Assembly: GCA_016342385.1 (NCBI GenBank)
Contig: JAEINM010000161.1
Span: 1 to 8,284, forward strand
Direction of reading: 5' to 3'
Length of the DNA: 8,284 nt
Source: Spirochaetaceae bacterium
Lineage (GTDB): Bacteria; Spirochaetota; Spirochaetia; DSM-2461
The notes under the pieces were generated by a model. The model saw only the letters and a list, made by a program, of their open reading frames with translations. It was not told the origin of the DNA and did not search any database. The translations under genes and the position numbers were made by a program. Below are positions 1 to 6,275 of the stretch, in pieces. Within the stretch, counting starts at the first letter, position 1; the number at the start of each line of letters is the position of its first letter.

Positions 1-1
1 T

Positions 2-202
2 CCTTCCGTTCTGGCCAGAGGTATTTCTGAAGCGCTTATCACTACGGCTGCCGGGATCATTGTCGCCATCCCTGCGGTTATTTTTTACAATTATCTCGTA
101 GACAAAGTCGGTAAAATTCTCATTAAAATGGAATCTCAGGTTAATGATATGATCATCCTCCTCAATGATGATGAAATAATCCCGACAGATCCGGCGGAGT
201 AA
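2..202 (+). CDS. exbB: ExbB/TolQ/MotA-family proton channel subunit, C-terminal 66 residues (5' end outside window)
   Basis: This is the 3' end of a gene whose start lies left of the window; the frame is open from the first complete codon to a TAA at 200-202. The visible 66 residues carry the family signature of the last membrane helix: GISEALITTAAG followed by the hydrophobic stretch IIVAIPAVIFYNYL, then a short amphipathic cytoplasmic tail. In ExbB, TolQ and MotA the small and hydroxyl residues of this helix (here the Thr-Thr of ALITTAAG) line the proton path beside the ExbD/TolR aspartate. The protein should be an inner-membrane pentamer that, with the next gene product, converts proton flow into movement of a TonB-like transducer. 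The next start codon is 4 bases after the stop. Its Shine-Dalgarno GGAG (196-199) lies inside the end of this gene, so the two are probably translationally coupled. ExbB rather than TolQ or MotA is inferred from the exbD- and tonB-like neighbours. Confidence 0.9.
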   Translation, partial: PSVLARGISEALITTAAGIIVAIPAVIFYNYLVDKVGKILIKMESQVNDMIILLNDDEIIPTDPAE

Positions 203-206
203 AGAA

Positions 207-623
207 ATGAAATTCCAGAGACGGTTGAAGCCGCAGGTTGTAGTAGATCTGACTCCTCTTATTGATGTGGTTTTTCAGCTGGTTGTCTTTTTCATGGTTT
301 CCAGCGTTTTTAATACTTCTCCCGGAATAGAGCTGGATCTCCCCGAATCGACCAGCACTACTTCTGTGGCTATAACAGAAATGATTATAACCGTTGAGGA
401 CAGAGATATAGTCTATCTCAATCAGACACCTTATAATATGGAGACTCTTGGTGAGGCTGTTGCGGCCTTTGAGTTTGATCCTACAGATGAAGGGGAAAAC
501 GTTGTTCTTGAGTCAGCAAAAGAGATACCCTATCAGATGATTATATCCATTCTGGATATTCTCAGAAATAATGGCTATAAAGCCATTAATCTGGTTACAT
601 TGCAGGCAGAGGTTGACGACTGA
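207..623 (+). CDS. exbD: Biopolymer transport protein, ExbD/TolR family
   Basis: A complete 138-residue protein, the usual length for ExbD/TolR (about 135-145). A short basic N-terminus (KFQRRLKP) is followed by the motif DLTPLIDVVFQ. Asp20 in it corresponds to the essential membrane aspartate of ExbD (Asp25 in E. coli), which carries the proton. One membrane helix spans about residues 17-37, and residues 45-138 form the periplasmic domain typical of the family. The ATG at 207 is supported by GGAG at 196-199 with a 7-base spacing. The stop overlaps the next gene's start by one base, so all three genes should be made in a coordinated ratio. The protein is expected to dimerise inside the ExbB pentamer. 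TolR is the alternative; the TonB-type C-terminal domain of the downstream protein and the absence of TolB or Pal favour ExbD. Confidence 0.93.
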   Translation: MKFQRRLKPQVVVDLTPLIDVVFQLVVFFMVSSVFNTSPGIELDLPESTSTTSVAITEMIITVEDRDIVYLNQTPYNMETLGEAVAAFEFDPTDEGENVVLESAKEIPYQMIISILDILRNNGYKAINLVTLQAEVDD

Positions 624-1621
624 TGTTTTCAGTAGCTATTAAGGAGCAGAGAAAAAGGGATCTGGCCGCTATCTCTATAGCTCTTCTGATTCATTTACTC
701 ATTCTCGGAGCCTTTTTTCTTTCCGGTCTTATTTTTTTTAACGATGTGGAGGAGTATCGGGGACCTGTTCTGGTAAAGCTGGGTAGAGCAGATGCCCCCG
801 ATGAAGTTACTGATACCATGCCCAAAGTTCCTGAAAGCACAGAAGAGGAACAGAGCAACACGGTCGAAGAGAGTCCGGAATCCACCGATGAAGTCAAAAC
901 GGGAAATCCTCAGGAAACCATTAAACCCGATGAATCTAAAAATGAAAATGCTGTAGAGATGCCTGTTTCCGAAGAGGAGACAGGAGACCGCGGAAAATCA
1001 GAAACCAGTTCTGAAGAGAGCCAGACTGAAAGTAGTACTGTGAATGAAGAGACATCAACCACAGAGGCTGAGGAGCCGGTGACCGTGACAAAGGGTAGTG
1101 AAGAGGGTAATGCCTGGGAAACTACTTATGAAGCTTCTCCAGGGATCGTAGGGCGTTCTTTTGGAGATGAAATTTATCAATATATGCCGATCCCTCAGTT
1201 TGTAGAGAAAGCGGTATTTGATTCGATAAAAGATGATCCTGATTTAATAAACCGTACCGCAGATAAAAAAAGAAGTATTCTCTTCCGATATTACGATCTT
1301 TTCGGAGATGAATATTTACTTAAGGATCAAATTCAGCCTCAATATGATGAAAGACCTCAAATCTGGTCTATTCTAGCTGAAGGCGGTTATAATTTGAAGG
1401 ATCCTGAATATAAACAGGTCGTACCTTCTTTGCGGCCTCTTATTATTACTTTTACTGTCGGAATAGGTTCTGAAGAAACATTTCTCAATAATGTTCAGGT
1501 GTATAAGTCGTCTGGAAATAGTGAGGTTGATGAAGCTGTTATTTATGGATTTCAAAAAGCCATATTCTCCAACTCCTCAGATACCCCCGTAAAAGGCCGT
1601 TTTACCTATAGATTTGAATAA
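623..1621 (+). CDS. tonB: TonB-family energy transducer with acidic Ser/Thr/Glu-rich spacer
   Basis: A 332-residue, TonB-like protein. A short cytoplasmic N-terminus (MFSVAIKEQRKRD) is followed by one membrane helix at about 14-39. That helix contains His24, in the position of the conserved membrane histidine of TonB; the serine that precedes it by four residues in E. coli TonB is Ala20 here. Residues 61-160 are a low-complexity spacer that I count as 30 acidic and 7 basic residues, rich in Ser/Thr and with only a few scattered prolines. Residues 171-265 are more complex and unrecognised. The end (about 265-332) resembles the TonB C-terminal domain, with the hallmark YKSSGNSEVDEAV at 294-306. 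The family role is to couple the ExbB/ExbD motor to outer-membrane receptors across the periplasm. No receptor gene is in the window, so the substrate is unknown. Translation probably restarts at TGATG from the exbD stop, helped by AGAGG at 608-612. TolA is the less likely alternative. Confidence 0.82.
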   Translation: MFSVAIKEQRKRDLAAISIALLIHLLILGAFFLSGLIFFNDVEEYRGPVLVKLGRADAPDEVTDTMPKVPESTEEEQSNTVEESPESTDEVKTGNPQETIKPDESKNENAVEMPVSEEETGDRGKSETSSEESQTESSTVNEETSTTEAEEPVTVTKGSEEGNAWETTYEASPGIVGRSFGDEIYQYMPIPQFVEKAVFDSIKDDPDLINRTADKKRSILFRYYDLFGDEYLLKDQIQPQYDERPQIWSILAEGGYNLKDPEYKQVVPSLRPLIITFTVGIGSEETFLNNVQVYKSSGNSEVDEAVIYGFQKAIFSNSSDTPVKGRFTYRFE

Positions 1622-1648
1622 ACTGCATAAACAGAAAATCTAATTTGC

Positions 1649-1677
1649 TTGAAAATTGGGATTTATTCCTGTACTGT
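1649..1677 (+). promoter_or_regulatory. Candidate sigma-70-type promoter for the HAD/SpiroCoCo unit
   Basis: TTGAAA (1649-1654), four of six matches to the -35 consensus, is separated by 17 bases from TACTGT (1672-1677), a weak -10 box with four of six matches. Initiation near 1684 would give a leader of about 114 bases that contains the whole foldable element at 1703-1776. The spacing is ideal but the -10 box is poor, so chance occurrence is quite possible. Confidence 0.3.
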
Positions 1678-1702
1678 AGATAATGAAGAATTCTCTATGA
1701 AG

Positions 1703-1776
1703 TGGGGAGGGGATTCACTGCAAAATCACAGCTCATAAAAGGAAGTCATATTTTCTGATGGATTGAGCACTCCCCG
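1703..1776 (+). promoter_or_regulatory. Foldable leader element of unknown class upstream of the HAD gene
   Basis: GGGGAG at 1704-1709 pairs perfectly with CTCCCC at 1770-1775, extended by a T-G wobble (1703/1776). Inside, GCTCA (1731-1735) pairs with TGAGC (1764-1768), and GATT (1712-1715) pairs with AATC (1724-1727) around an 8-base loop. The three helices can coexist as a branched, junction-like fold. The element ends 14 bases before the Shine-Dalgarno GAGG (1790-1793). There is no T-run after it, so it is not a simple terminator. I compared it from memory with common riboswitch classes (TPP, cobalamin, SAM, purine, c-di-GMP, fluoride, THF) and recognised none of their conserved cores. It could be a cis-regulatory RNA, a protein-binding site or a chance fold. 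Confidence 0.35.
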
Positions 1777-1797
1777 AAACGAAAAAGTTGAGGAATT

Positions 1798-2454
1798 ATG
1801 GCGATAAAAGCAATAGCTTTTGATATTGATGGGACTCTATATCCGAACTGGAAAATGCAGGTCAATTCTATACCGTTTTTTGCATTGCACCCGAAGTTGA
1901 TCTACAAATTCGGAGAAATTCGGAAAGAGATAAGAACACTGGAAAATATAGATGACTTCTATAAGATTCAGGCTCAATTACTGGGGAAAGCTCTATCGGT
2001 CAGTACTGAAGAAGCCGCACAATTAATAGAAAAATACTTTTATACAGAATGGGAAAAGACATTTTCCAGAATTAAACCTTATGGGAATGTAGAAAAAGTT
2101 ATAAAATCCATAAGAGCCATGGGCCTTAAGACCGCTGTTTTGTCAGACTTTCCTATTGGGGAAAAGTTAAAATATTTCGGTCTGGATAACCTGTGGGATA
2201 TTGAGATTTCTTCTGAAGATTCAGGGTATCTGAAACCGGATAAAAGACCTTTTCTTTATCTGAGTGAGAAGCTGGTATTAAAACCGGAAGAGGTCATATA
2301 CGTTGGAAACAGCTATAAATATGATGTTGTAGGGGCAAAGAAAGCGGGAATGATAGCCGGGCATCTTTCATCTAGTGAGAGATATGGATCGATCGCAGAC
2401 TTTTCTTTTAGCAATTATACAGACTTTTTAGAAAAAATTAATAAATTTCTTTAG
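1798..2454 (+). CDS. HAD-superfamily hydrolase (haloacid dehalogenase-like phosphatase)
   Basis: A 218-residue cytoplasmic protein with the HAD motifs in order. Motif I is FDIDGTLYP, with nucleophile Asp9 and acid/base Asp11. Motif II is AVLSDFP, with Ser116. Motif III is the lysine Lys146 in YLKPDKRP. Motif IV is YVGNSYKYDVVGAKKAGM. In motif IV the first acidic position is Asn171, while Asp176 is kept, so Mg2+ binding relies on Asp9, the Asp11 main chain and Asp176; GNS variants of this motif do occur in the superfamily. Residues of about 20-93 form an alpha-helical cap of the C1 type, inserted between motifs I and II. The likely activity is hydrolysis of a small phosphorylated metabolite; the substrate cannot be read from the sequence. 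The start has GAGG (1790-1793) only four bases upstream. The next gene begins 17 bases after the stop, which suggests a shared transcript. A metabolic link to that coiled-coil protein is not obvious. Confidence 0.9.
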   Translation: MAIKAIAFDIDGTLYPNWKMQVNSIPFFALHPKLIYKFGEIRKEIRTLENIDDFYKIQAQLLGKALSVSTEEAAQLIEKYFYTEWEKTFSRIKPYGNVEKVIKSIRAMGLKTAVLSDFPIGEKLKYFGLDNLWDIEISSEDSGYLKPDKRPFLYLSEKLVLKPEEVIYVGNSYKYDVVGAKKAGMIAGHLSSSERYGSIADFSFSNYTDFLEKINKFL

Positions 2455-2471
2455 GATTTTGAGAGGATAAA

Positions 2472-5400
2472 ATGATATTTGAAACCGGGGATTTGATAGT
2501 TCTTGGAATTTTAACAATTCTGATATTTATTTTCAGACAATTTGATAAAAATAACAGATCCCTGGAGAAGGTTCGCTCATATGCTGACAAAGCGAGATCT
2601 CAACTCGATGAGATAGTCCAGGAAAAGCGAGAAGCTATAAAGGACTTGTCTATCGATATCGATATTCAGGAAAAAACTGATAAAGAGATTCTCAAAAGGG
2701 TTGAGGCCGCCCGGGGAGAAATGATCAGTCATGCCGAAAGCATCGATACCTTTAATGAAAAAGTAACTATTTATAATGATAGAGTGGAACAATTGGTTGG
2801 AATGACAGCCCGGATTGATGAAAACCTGCTGAGAATAAAGGATGAATCTGATTATGTCGATTCCGTGGGAAAGAGGATTTCAGATTCTTTAAGAAAAATT
2901 CAGCTTCTTGAAAAAGCCATGGGTGCTCTTCAGGATGAGTTTGTTAAACAGAATAAAATTAATCTCGACAGCTTTCAGGATCAGATTCTTCAAAAAAGTG
3001 AAGAAAGAATTAAAACTGTTGAGGAAAAAGTTGAGCAGACAGACATCATGGTCCAGAAATTTCAGAATACGGTTCTGGAACTCGATTCAAAACACAATAG
3101 TATTAAAGATGAAAAGATAGCTTTGTTTACAAGTGAAATGGAAGCTGTCAAAGAGAAATATAATGAATATCTCGAAGAAGCTGCTCAGAAAGGGATCAAA
3201 TTGGAATCTGATGTCTTTGCCGAGTTGACCAATAGCATCAATACAACTGCTGATAGGATTGAAGATAACTGGAAAAACGGAATCAGTGAATTGAAGGATT
3301 CCATTTCACATACAGTAGAAGGCATAAAAGATAGTATTTCCACTGTGGAAGAGGAGATTCAACTGGTGGAAAATGATTCTCGGCAGAGAGCTCAGGACAT
3401 CAGATCAATAATTGAAAACACCGAATCAGATATCCAGTCAATAACCGATAACAGGAGAGTTGAAACGAATAAACTCTTTGACGATTTTGAGGGGAATATA
3501 GAAGAAAGATTTGCTGTTATTAATTCTTCAATTGAGAAGGCGGAAAATGATTCCCGTATAAGAGTTGATCAAATCAAATCCAGTCTGGATCAGTCATCAG
3601 GTAATGCAGAAAGTTTAATAGAAAGTTCATTTTCCAGAACAAATGAATTAATTGATTCGAAAGAGCAGGAAGCTCATGATCGTCTAAATATTATAACAGG
3701 TCGTTTTAATGATCACGAAACTCTCATGGAGAATCATGCCAATGATATTCTTCAAAAATGCAAATTACTGATCAGTGAACATGAGCAGGACAGTACTGTT
3801 CTACTTGAAAAAATAAGAAATAACATGACTGAAGTGACAAGTTTCAGTGAAAAAATTGAAAATCAGATGTCAGATTTCAAGAAAGAAATTGACGAAGAAA
3901 CTGAAGCATTAACAGAGAAACTCACGCATATTTCCGATGAGATGAGTATTCATATAGATGCGAAAGCGGTAGAGTTGGAAACCGGTCTCATAAAATCAGT
4001 CGAGGAGAAGGTAGGAGAGTATGAACAGTCAGTTGCCCGGCGGTTTGACAAACTCGATGGATTTATGGAAGATCTGGATAATCTGGAAGAGAATCTTAAG
4101 ATCTCACTAAAAGAAGCGATAGCCTCTGTGGAAAGAGATTTTGAATTATTTAATGAGAATCTGATTGAAGAGCGAAGAGCCTTTAAACACTCTCTGAAGG
4201 AAGATTCCGATGACATCCAGTTGCAGATGAATGAACTGGAAAAAGGACTGGAGGCTCTTAAAAGTCAGGCCTATGAGAATGTTTCAGAAAAACTCAGAGT
4301 CTTTGAAGATGAATTTTTCTCTGATCTCACAAAGCGCGGCAACGCCATGCAGAACAATCTGGAAGAGTGGCAGAAAAATATTGATTTCAAAATGGATGAA
4401 ATTGAGCTTAAAGGAACCCGTGAAAGAGATGAAATGCAGCAGTTCTGTTCAGCTGATATGAAAGTGAAGCTCACTGAACTTCAGAGCAGTGTTTATCAGC
4501 AGTTTGAACAGTTTAAAGGGCAGATTCAGGATTTTAAAGAGACTATGAATCAGTCTATCGACATGACAGAAAATGAGATGAAGCAGTTCAATCTGTCTAT
4601 GCGCGATGAGGTCGACGGTCTGAAAGAAAATTCTTCAGTCTATTTTGAAGAACAGTTCAGCAGTTTCAGGGCTGGAATCGCCGAGAGATTTGAAAAGGCT
4701 GATAAAACGATAGATATAAAATTTGATGAAGTCGTTTCCGATCTGGAGATCTCAAAAAAAGAACTCCATTCTTCCATGGAAAGAAGCCAATCAGAATTGT
4801 CCGGTTGGCAGCTGAAACTGGAACAGCAGATGAGAGAAGACGAACAGTCGGTTTTCGAGCAGATTCAGGCTTTTAAAACCGATATTACTGAAAATATCGC
4901 CGCCATAAGAGATGATTTTAAAAGTCAGAAGGAAGAGCTTCTCGTTTCAACAAATGAAGAACGGTCAAATCTTAAAAGGGAAATAATCGAGAATGCCAAT
5001 AGGCTCGAAGAGCTGAATAAAGATCTGGAGAGGAATTCTATCCAGGCTCTTGATCAATTTAAATCTGATTATGATGATTTTATTCTTGATTTTCAACGTA
5101 AAACTCATGAGATACAAAGTGATTCCGAACTCCATTCAAAAGAAATCAGACAGGGATTGGTCGATACCAGAGAGAAAGTAGATTCTCTTCAGAAAAAGAT
5201 GTTCGGTCGCATTGAAGACGATTACAATGTCATTTTTAATAATTTAAAAGAGATTGAGCAGAGGCAGCAGGACTTTATTGCCCAGACACAGATCTTTGAA
5301 CGGGCCGATTCACTTAAAGAGTCTCTCAATGCCGATATCGAATCTCTAAAAGAGCAGATTAACCAGATCGAGAAGACCAGCGCAGAGGCCTTTAAGATAA

Positions 5401-6185
5401 AAGATGAATTTGCTAATATTCATCATCTGGGAGAAGATATCCAGACTCGGTTTGCCAAGGTTTTGAGTGAGAAACAGAAAATTGATACAATGGATGAGAG
5501 GATTAATAAAATAATCAGCCTTTCTGATTCTGTTAATCTTAAACTCGATGAAATCTCATCGACTCATGATACTCTTCAGGATTATCAGGTTAGACTCAGG
5601 CAGATAGAAGATCTTCAGGATTCAGTTGATAAGCGTTTTATCAGGCTGGAGAAGAAAAATTCTCTTATTGATACGACCACAGAAGGGGTTGATAAGAATT
5701 TTCAGATTCTGGGCACCATTGAAAAAGCCATTACTACAGTTAAGCAGGAATTAGCTCCCATATTCCAGAATCTGAAAGAAGCAAAAGAGCAGAATGCTGT
5801 CTTTCAGACTGAACATGAGAAAATAAAGAATGTTGTGGAGAAACTATCCACTCTTGATAAGACTATTGAAGAACTTGATTCCCGTATTGAAGCTATGAAC
5901 AAAGCCAGAGAATGGGTCGCCAGCACAGAATCGAGAATTGATTCCATTGGTAAAAAGGCCAGAGAGCAGGTTCAGTTATTCGGTAAACTGATGGAGAAAG
6001 AAGGACGGACTGGAGATCGTATCCGGACAAAGGGCCCGGGATCTCCCGATATGGAAGTCAGGGAAATGGTTCTCAGGCTGGCACACGAGGGATGGAAAAG
6101 TGAAGAAATTGCGAGAACAACGAAATTAAGTCAGGGAGAAGTTGAACTTATCCTGGAATTATCTCCCAAGTTCAACAGAAAATAG
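2472..6185 (+). CDS. SpiroCoCo-like giant membrane-anchored coiled-coil protein with C-terminal helix-turn-helix-like domain
   Basis: A 1,237-residue protein recognised as resembling the spirochaete SpiroCoCo family of long coiled-coil proteins. A single hydrophobic helix spans about residues 7-22 (DLIVLGILTILIFIFR). Acidic residues precede it and Arg/Lys follow it, so the positive-inside rule places the rest in the cytoplasm. Residues of about 28-1185 are almost continuous charged heptad-like sequence with no proline before Pro1096, consistent with a very long helical rod or several rods joined by hinges. A flexible Gly/Arg/Pro segment (about 1178-1193) leads to a compact end domain (1194-1230: VREMVLRLAHEGWKSEEIA, then LSQGEVELILEL), which looks like a three-helix helix-turn-helix unit. 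This end resembles the tail of SwrB/DUF6115 and DUF2802 proteins, which are linked to flagella in other phyla. GAGAGG (2461-2466) lies 5 bases before the ATG. Function is unproven; roles in cell structure, the flagellar system or division are inference. Confidence 0.85.
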   Translation: MIFETGDLIVLGILTILIFIFRQFDKNNRSLEKVRSYADKARSQLDEIVQEKREAIKDLSIDIDIQEKTDKEILKRVEAARGEMISHAESIDTFNEKVTIYNDRVEQLVGMTARIDENLLRIKDESDYVDSVGKRISDSLRKIQLLEKAMGALQDEFVKQNKINLDSFQDQILQKSEERIKTVEEKVEQTDIMVQKFQNTVLELDSKHNSIKDEKIALFTSEMEAVKEKYNEYLEEAAQKGIKLESDVFAELTNSINTTADRIEDNWKNGISELKDSISHTVEGIKDSISTVEEEIQLVENDSRQRAQDIRSIIENTESDIQSITDNRRVETNKLFDDFEGNIEERFAVINSSIEKAENDSRIRVDQIKSSLDQSSGNAESLIESSFSRTNELIDSKEQEAHDRLNIITGRFNDHETLMENHANDILQKCKLLISEHEQDSTVLLEKIRNNMTEVTSFSEKIENQMSDFKKEIDEETEALTEKLTHISDEMSIHIDAKAVELETGLIKSVEEKVGEYEQSVARRFDKLDGFMEDLDNLEENLKISLKEAIASVERDFELFNENLIEERRAFKHSLKEDSDDIQLQMNELEKGLEALKSQAYENVSEKLRVFEDEFFSDLTKRGNAMQNNLEEWQKNIDFKMDEIELKGTRERDEMQQFCSADMKVKLTELQSSVYQQFEQFKGQIQDFKETMNQSIDMTENEMKQFNLSMRDEVDGLKENSSVYFEEQFSSFRAGIAERFEKADKTIDIKFDEVVSDLEISKKELHSSMERSQSELSGWQLKLEQQMREDEQSVFEQIQAFKTDITENIAAIRDDFKSQKEELLVSTNEERSNLKREIIENANRLEELNKDLERNSIQALDQFKSDYDDFILDFQRKTHEIQSDSELHSKEIRQGLVDTREKVDSLQKKMFGRIEDDYNVIFNNLKEIEQRQQDFIAQTQIFERADSLKESLNADIESLKEQINQIEKTSAEAFKIKDEFANIHHLGEDIQTRFAKVLSEKQKIDTMDERINKIISLSDSVNLKLDEISSTHDTLQDYQVRLRQIEDLQDSVDKRFIRLEKKNSLIDTTTEGVDKNFQILGTIEKAITTVKQELAPIFQNLKEAKEQNAVFQTEHEKIKNVVEKLSTLDKTIEELDSRIEAMNKAREWVASTESRIDSIGKKAREQVQLFGKLMEKEGRTGDRIRTKGPGSPDMEVREMVLRLAHEGWKSEEIARTTKLSQGEVELILELSPKFNRK
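3369..3590 (+). repeat. Possible 58-residue internal repeat in the coiled-coil protein
   Basis: The protein motif ENDSR-x-R occurs at residue 300 and again at residue 358 of the coiled-coil protein, exactly 58 residues (174 bases) apart. In the DNA the match is GGAAAATGATTC, then one differing base, then CG, at 3368 and 3542. Residues after each copy are loosely alike (QDIRSIIENTES against DQIKSSLDQSSG). No equally clear third copy is seen 58 residues before or after. It may be a relic of tandem duplication or convergence within low-complexity coiled coil. Confidence 0.35.
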
Positions 6186-6244
6186 ATTTTCAGTTTTTAT
6201 TGAGGAAGGGTCTGGTTGAGATAAGGCATGGTCTTTGGGACTAA

Positions 6245-6272
6245 AAAAAAGCGGTAAAAAAACCGCTTTTTT
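6245..6272. terminator. Bidirectional rho-independent terminator
   Basis: The stem AAAAAAGCGGT (6245-6255) pairs with ACCGCTTTTTT (6262-6272) around a six-A loop (6256-6261). On the plus strand the T-run follows the GC core and ends the HAD/SpiroCoCo transcript, 59 bases past the stop. On the minus strand the complement of 6243-6250 supplies an eight-T tail, so the same hairpin should end the convergent small gene, whose stop lies only three bases from the stem. The GC core is just five pairs, but the A/T extension is perfect. Confidence 0.9.
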
Positions 6273-6275
6273 AAA

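Larger units (their letters stand above)
1622..1797 (+). other. Intergenic region between tonB and the HAD gene
   Basis: These 176 bases hold no credible coding frame. I see no hairpin followed by a T-run after the tonB stop, so read-through from the exbBD-tonB operon into the HAD gene cannot be excluded. The region contains a weak candidate promoter (1649-1677) and a G-rich/C-rich element able to fold (1703-1776). It ends with GAGG at 1790-1793, four bases before the HAD start codon. Confidence 0.6.

Noticed and set aside
691..897. Minus-strand open frame of 68 codons inside the tonB-like gene
   Set aside because: It lies wholly within a convincing plus-strand gene, over a low-complexity acidic spacer whose complement gives Ser-rich sequence; no Shine-Dalgarno or recognisable protein.
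1373..1555. Minus-strand open frame of 60 codons opposite the TonB C-terminal domain
   Set aside because: Antisense shadow of a conserved domain with no domain of its own.
1687..1694. Palindrome AGAATTCT after the candidate promoter
   Set aside because: Eight bases in AT-rich DNA are expected by chance; no second copy nearby to suggest an operator.
1709..1775. Terminator for the exbBD-tonB operon at the GC-rich stem before the HAD gene
   Set aside because: No T-run follows the CTCCCC arm, and the stem closes a 60-base interior, unlike a rho-independent terminator.
2577..2792. Minus-strand open frame of 71 codons opposite the coiled-coil gene
   Set aside because: Antisense to strongly biased Glu/Lys codons, which lowers stop frequency on the opposite strand; no supporting signals.
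2908..3120. Plus-strand alternative frame of 70 codons within the coiled-coil gene
   Set aside because: Out-of-frame reading of AAA/GAA-rich codons gives a Lys/Arg-rich low-complexity product; no credible start signal.
3950..4216. Minus-strand open frame of 88 codons opposite the coiled-coil gene
   Set aside because: Ser-rich shadow of Glu/Asp codons; no recognisable motif.
4231..4474. Overlapping alternative frames on both strands within the coiled-coil gene
   Set aside because: Both are frame shadows of the continuous 1,237-codon gene; an interrupted or frameshifted gene is not indicated because the main frame is intact.
6186..6244. Possible small feature between the coiled-coil stop and the terminator
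   Set aside because: No open frame with a ribosome binding site and no structure beyond the terminator hairpin itself.
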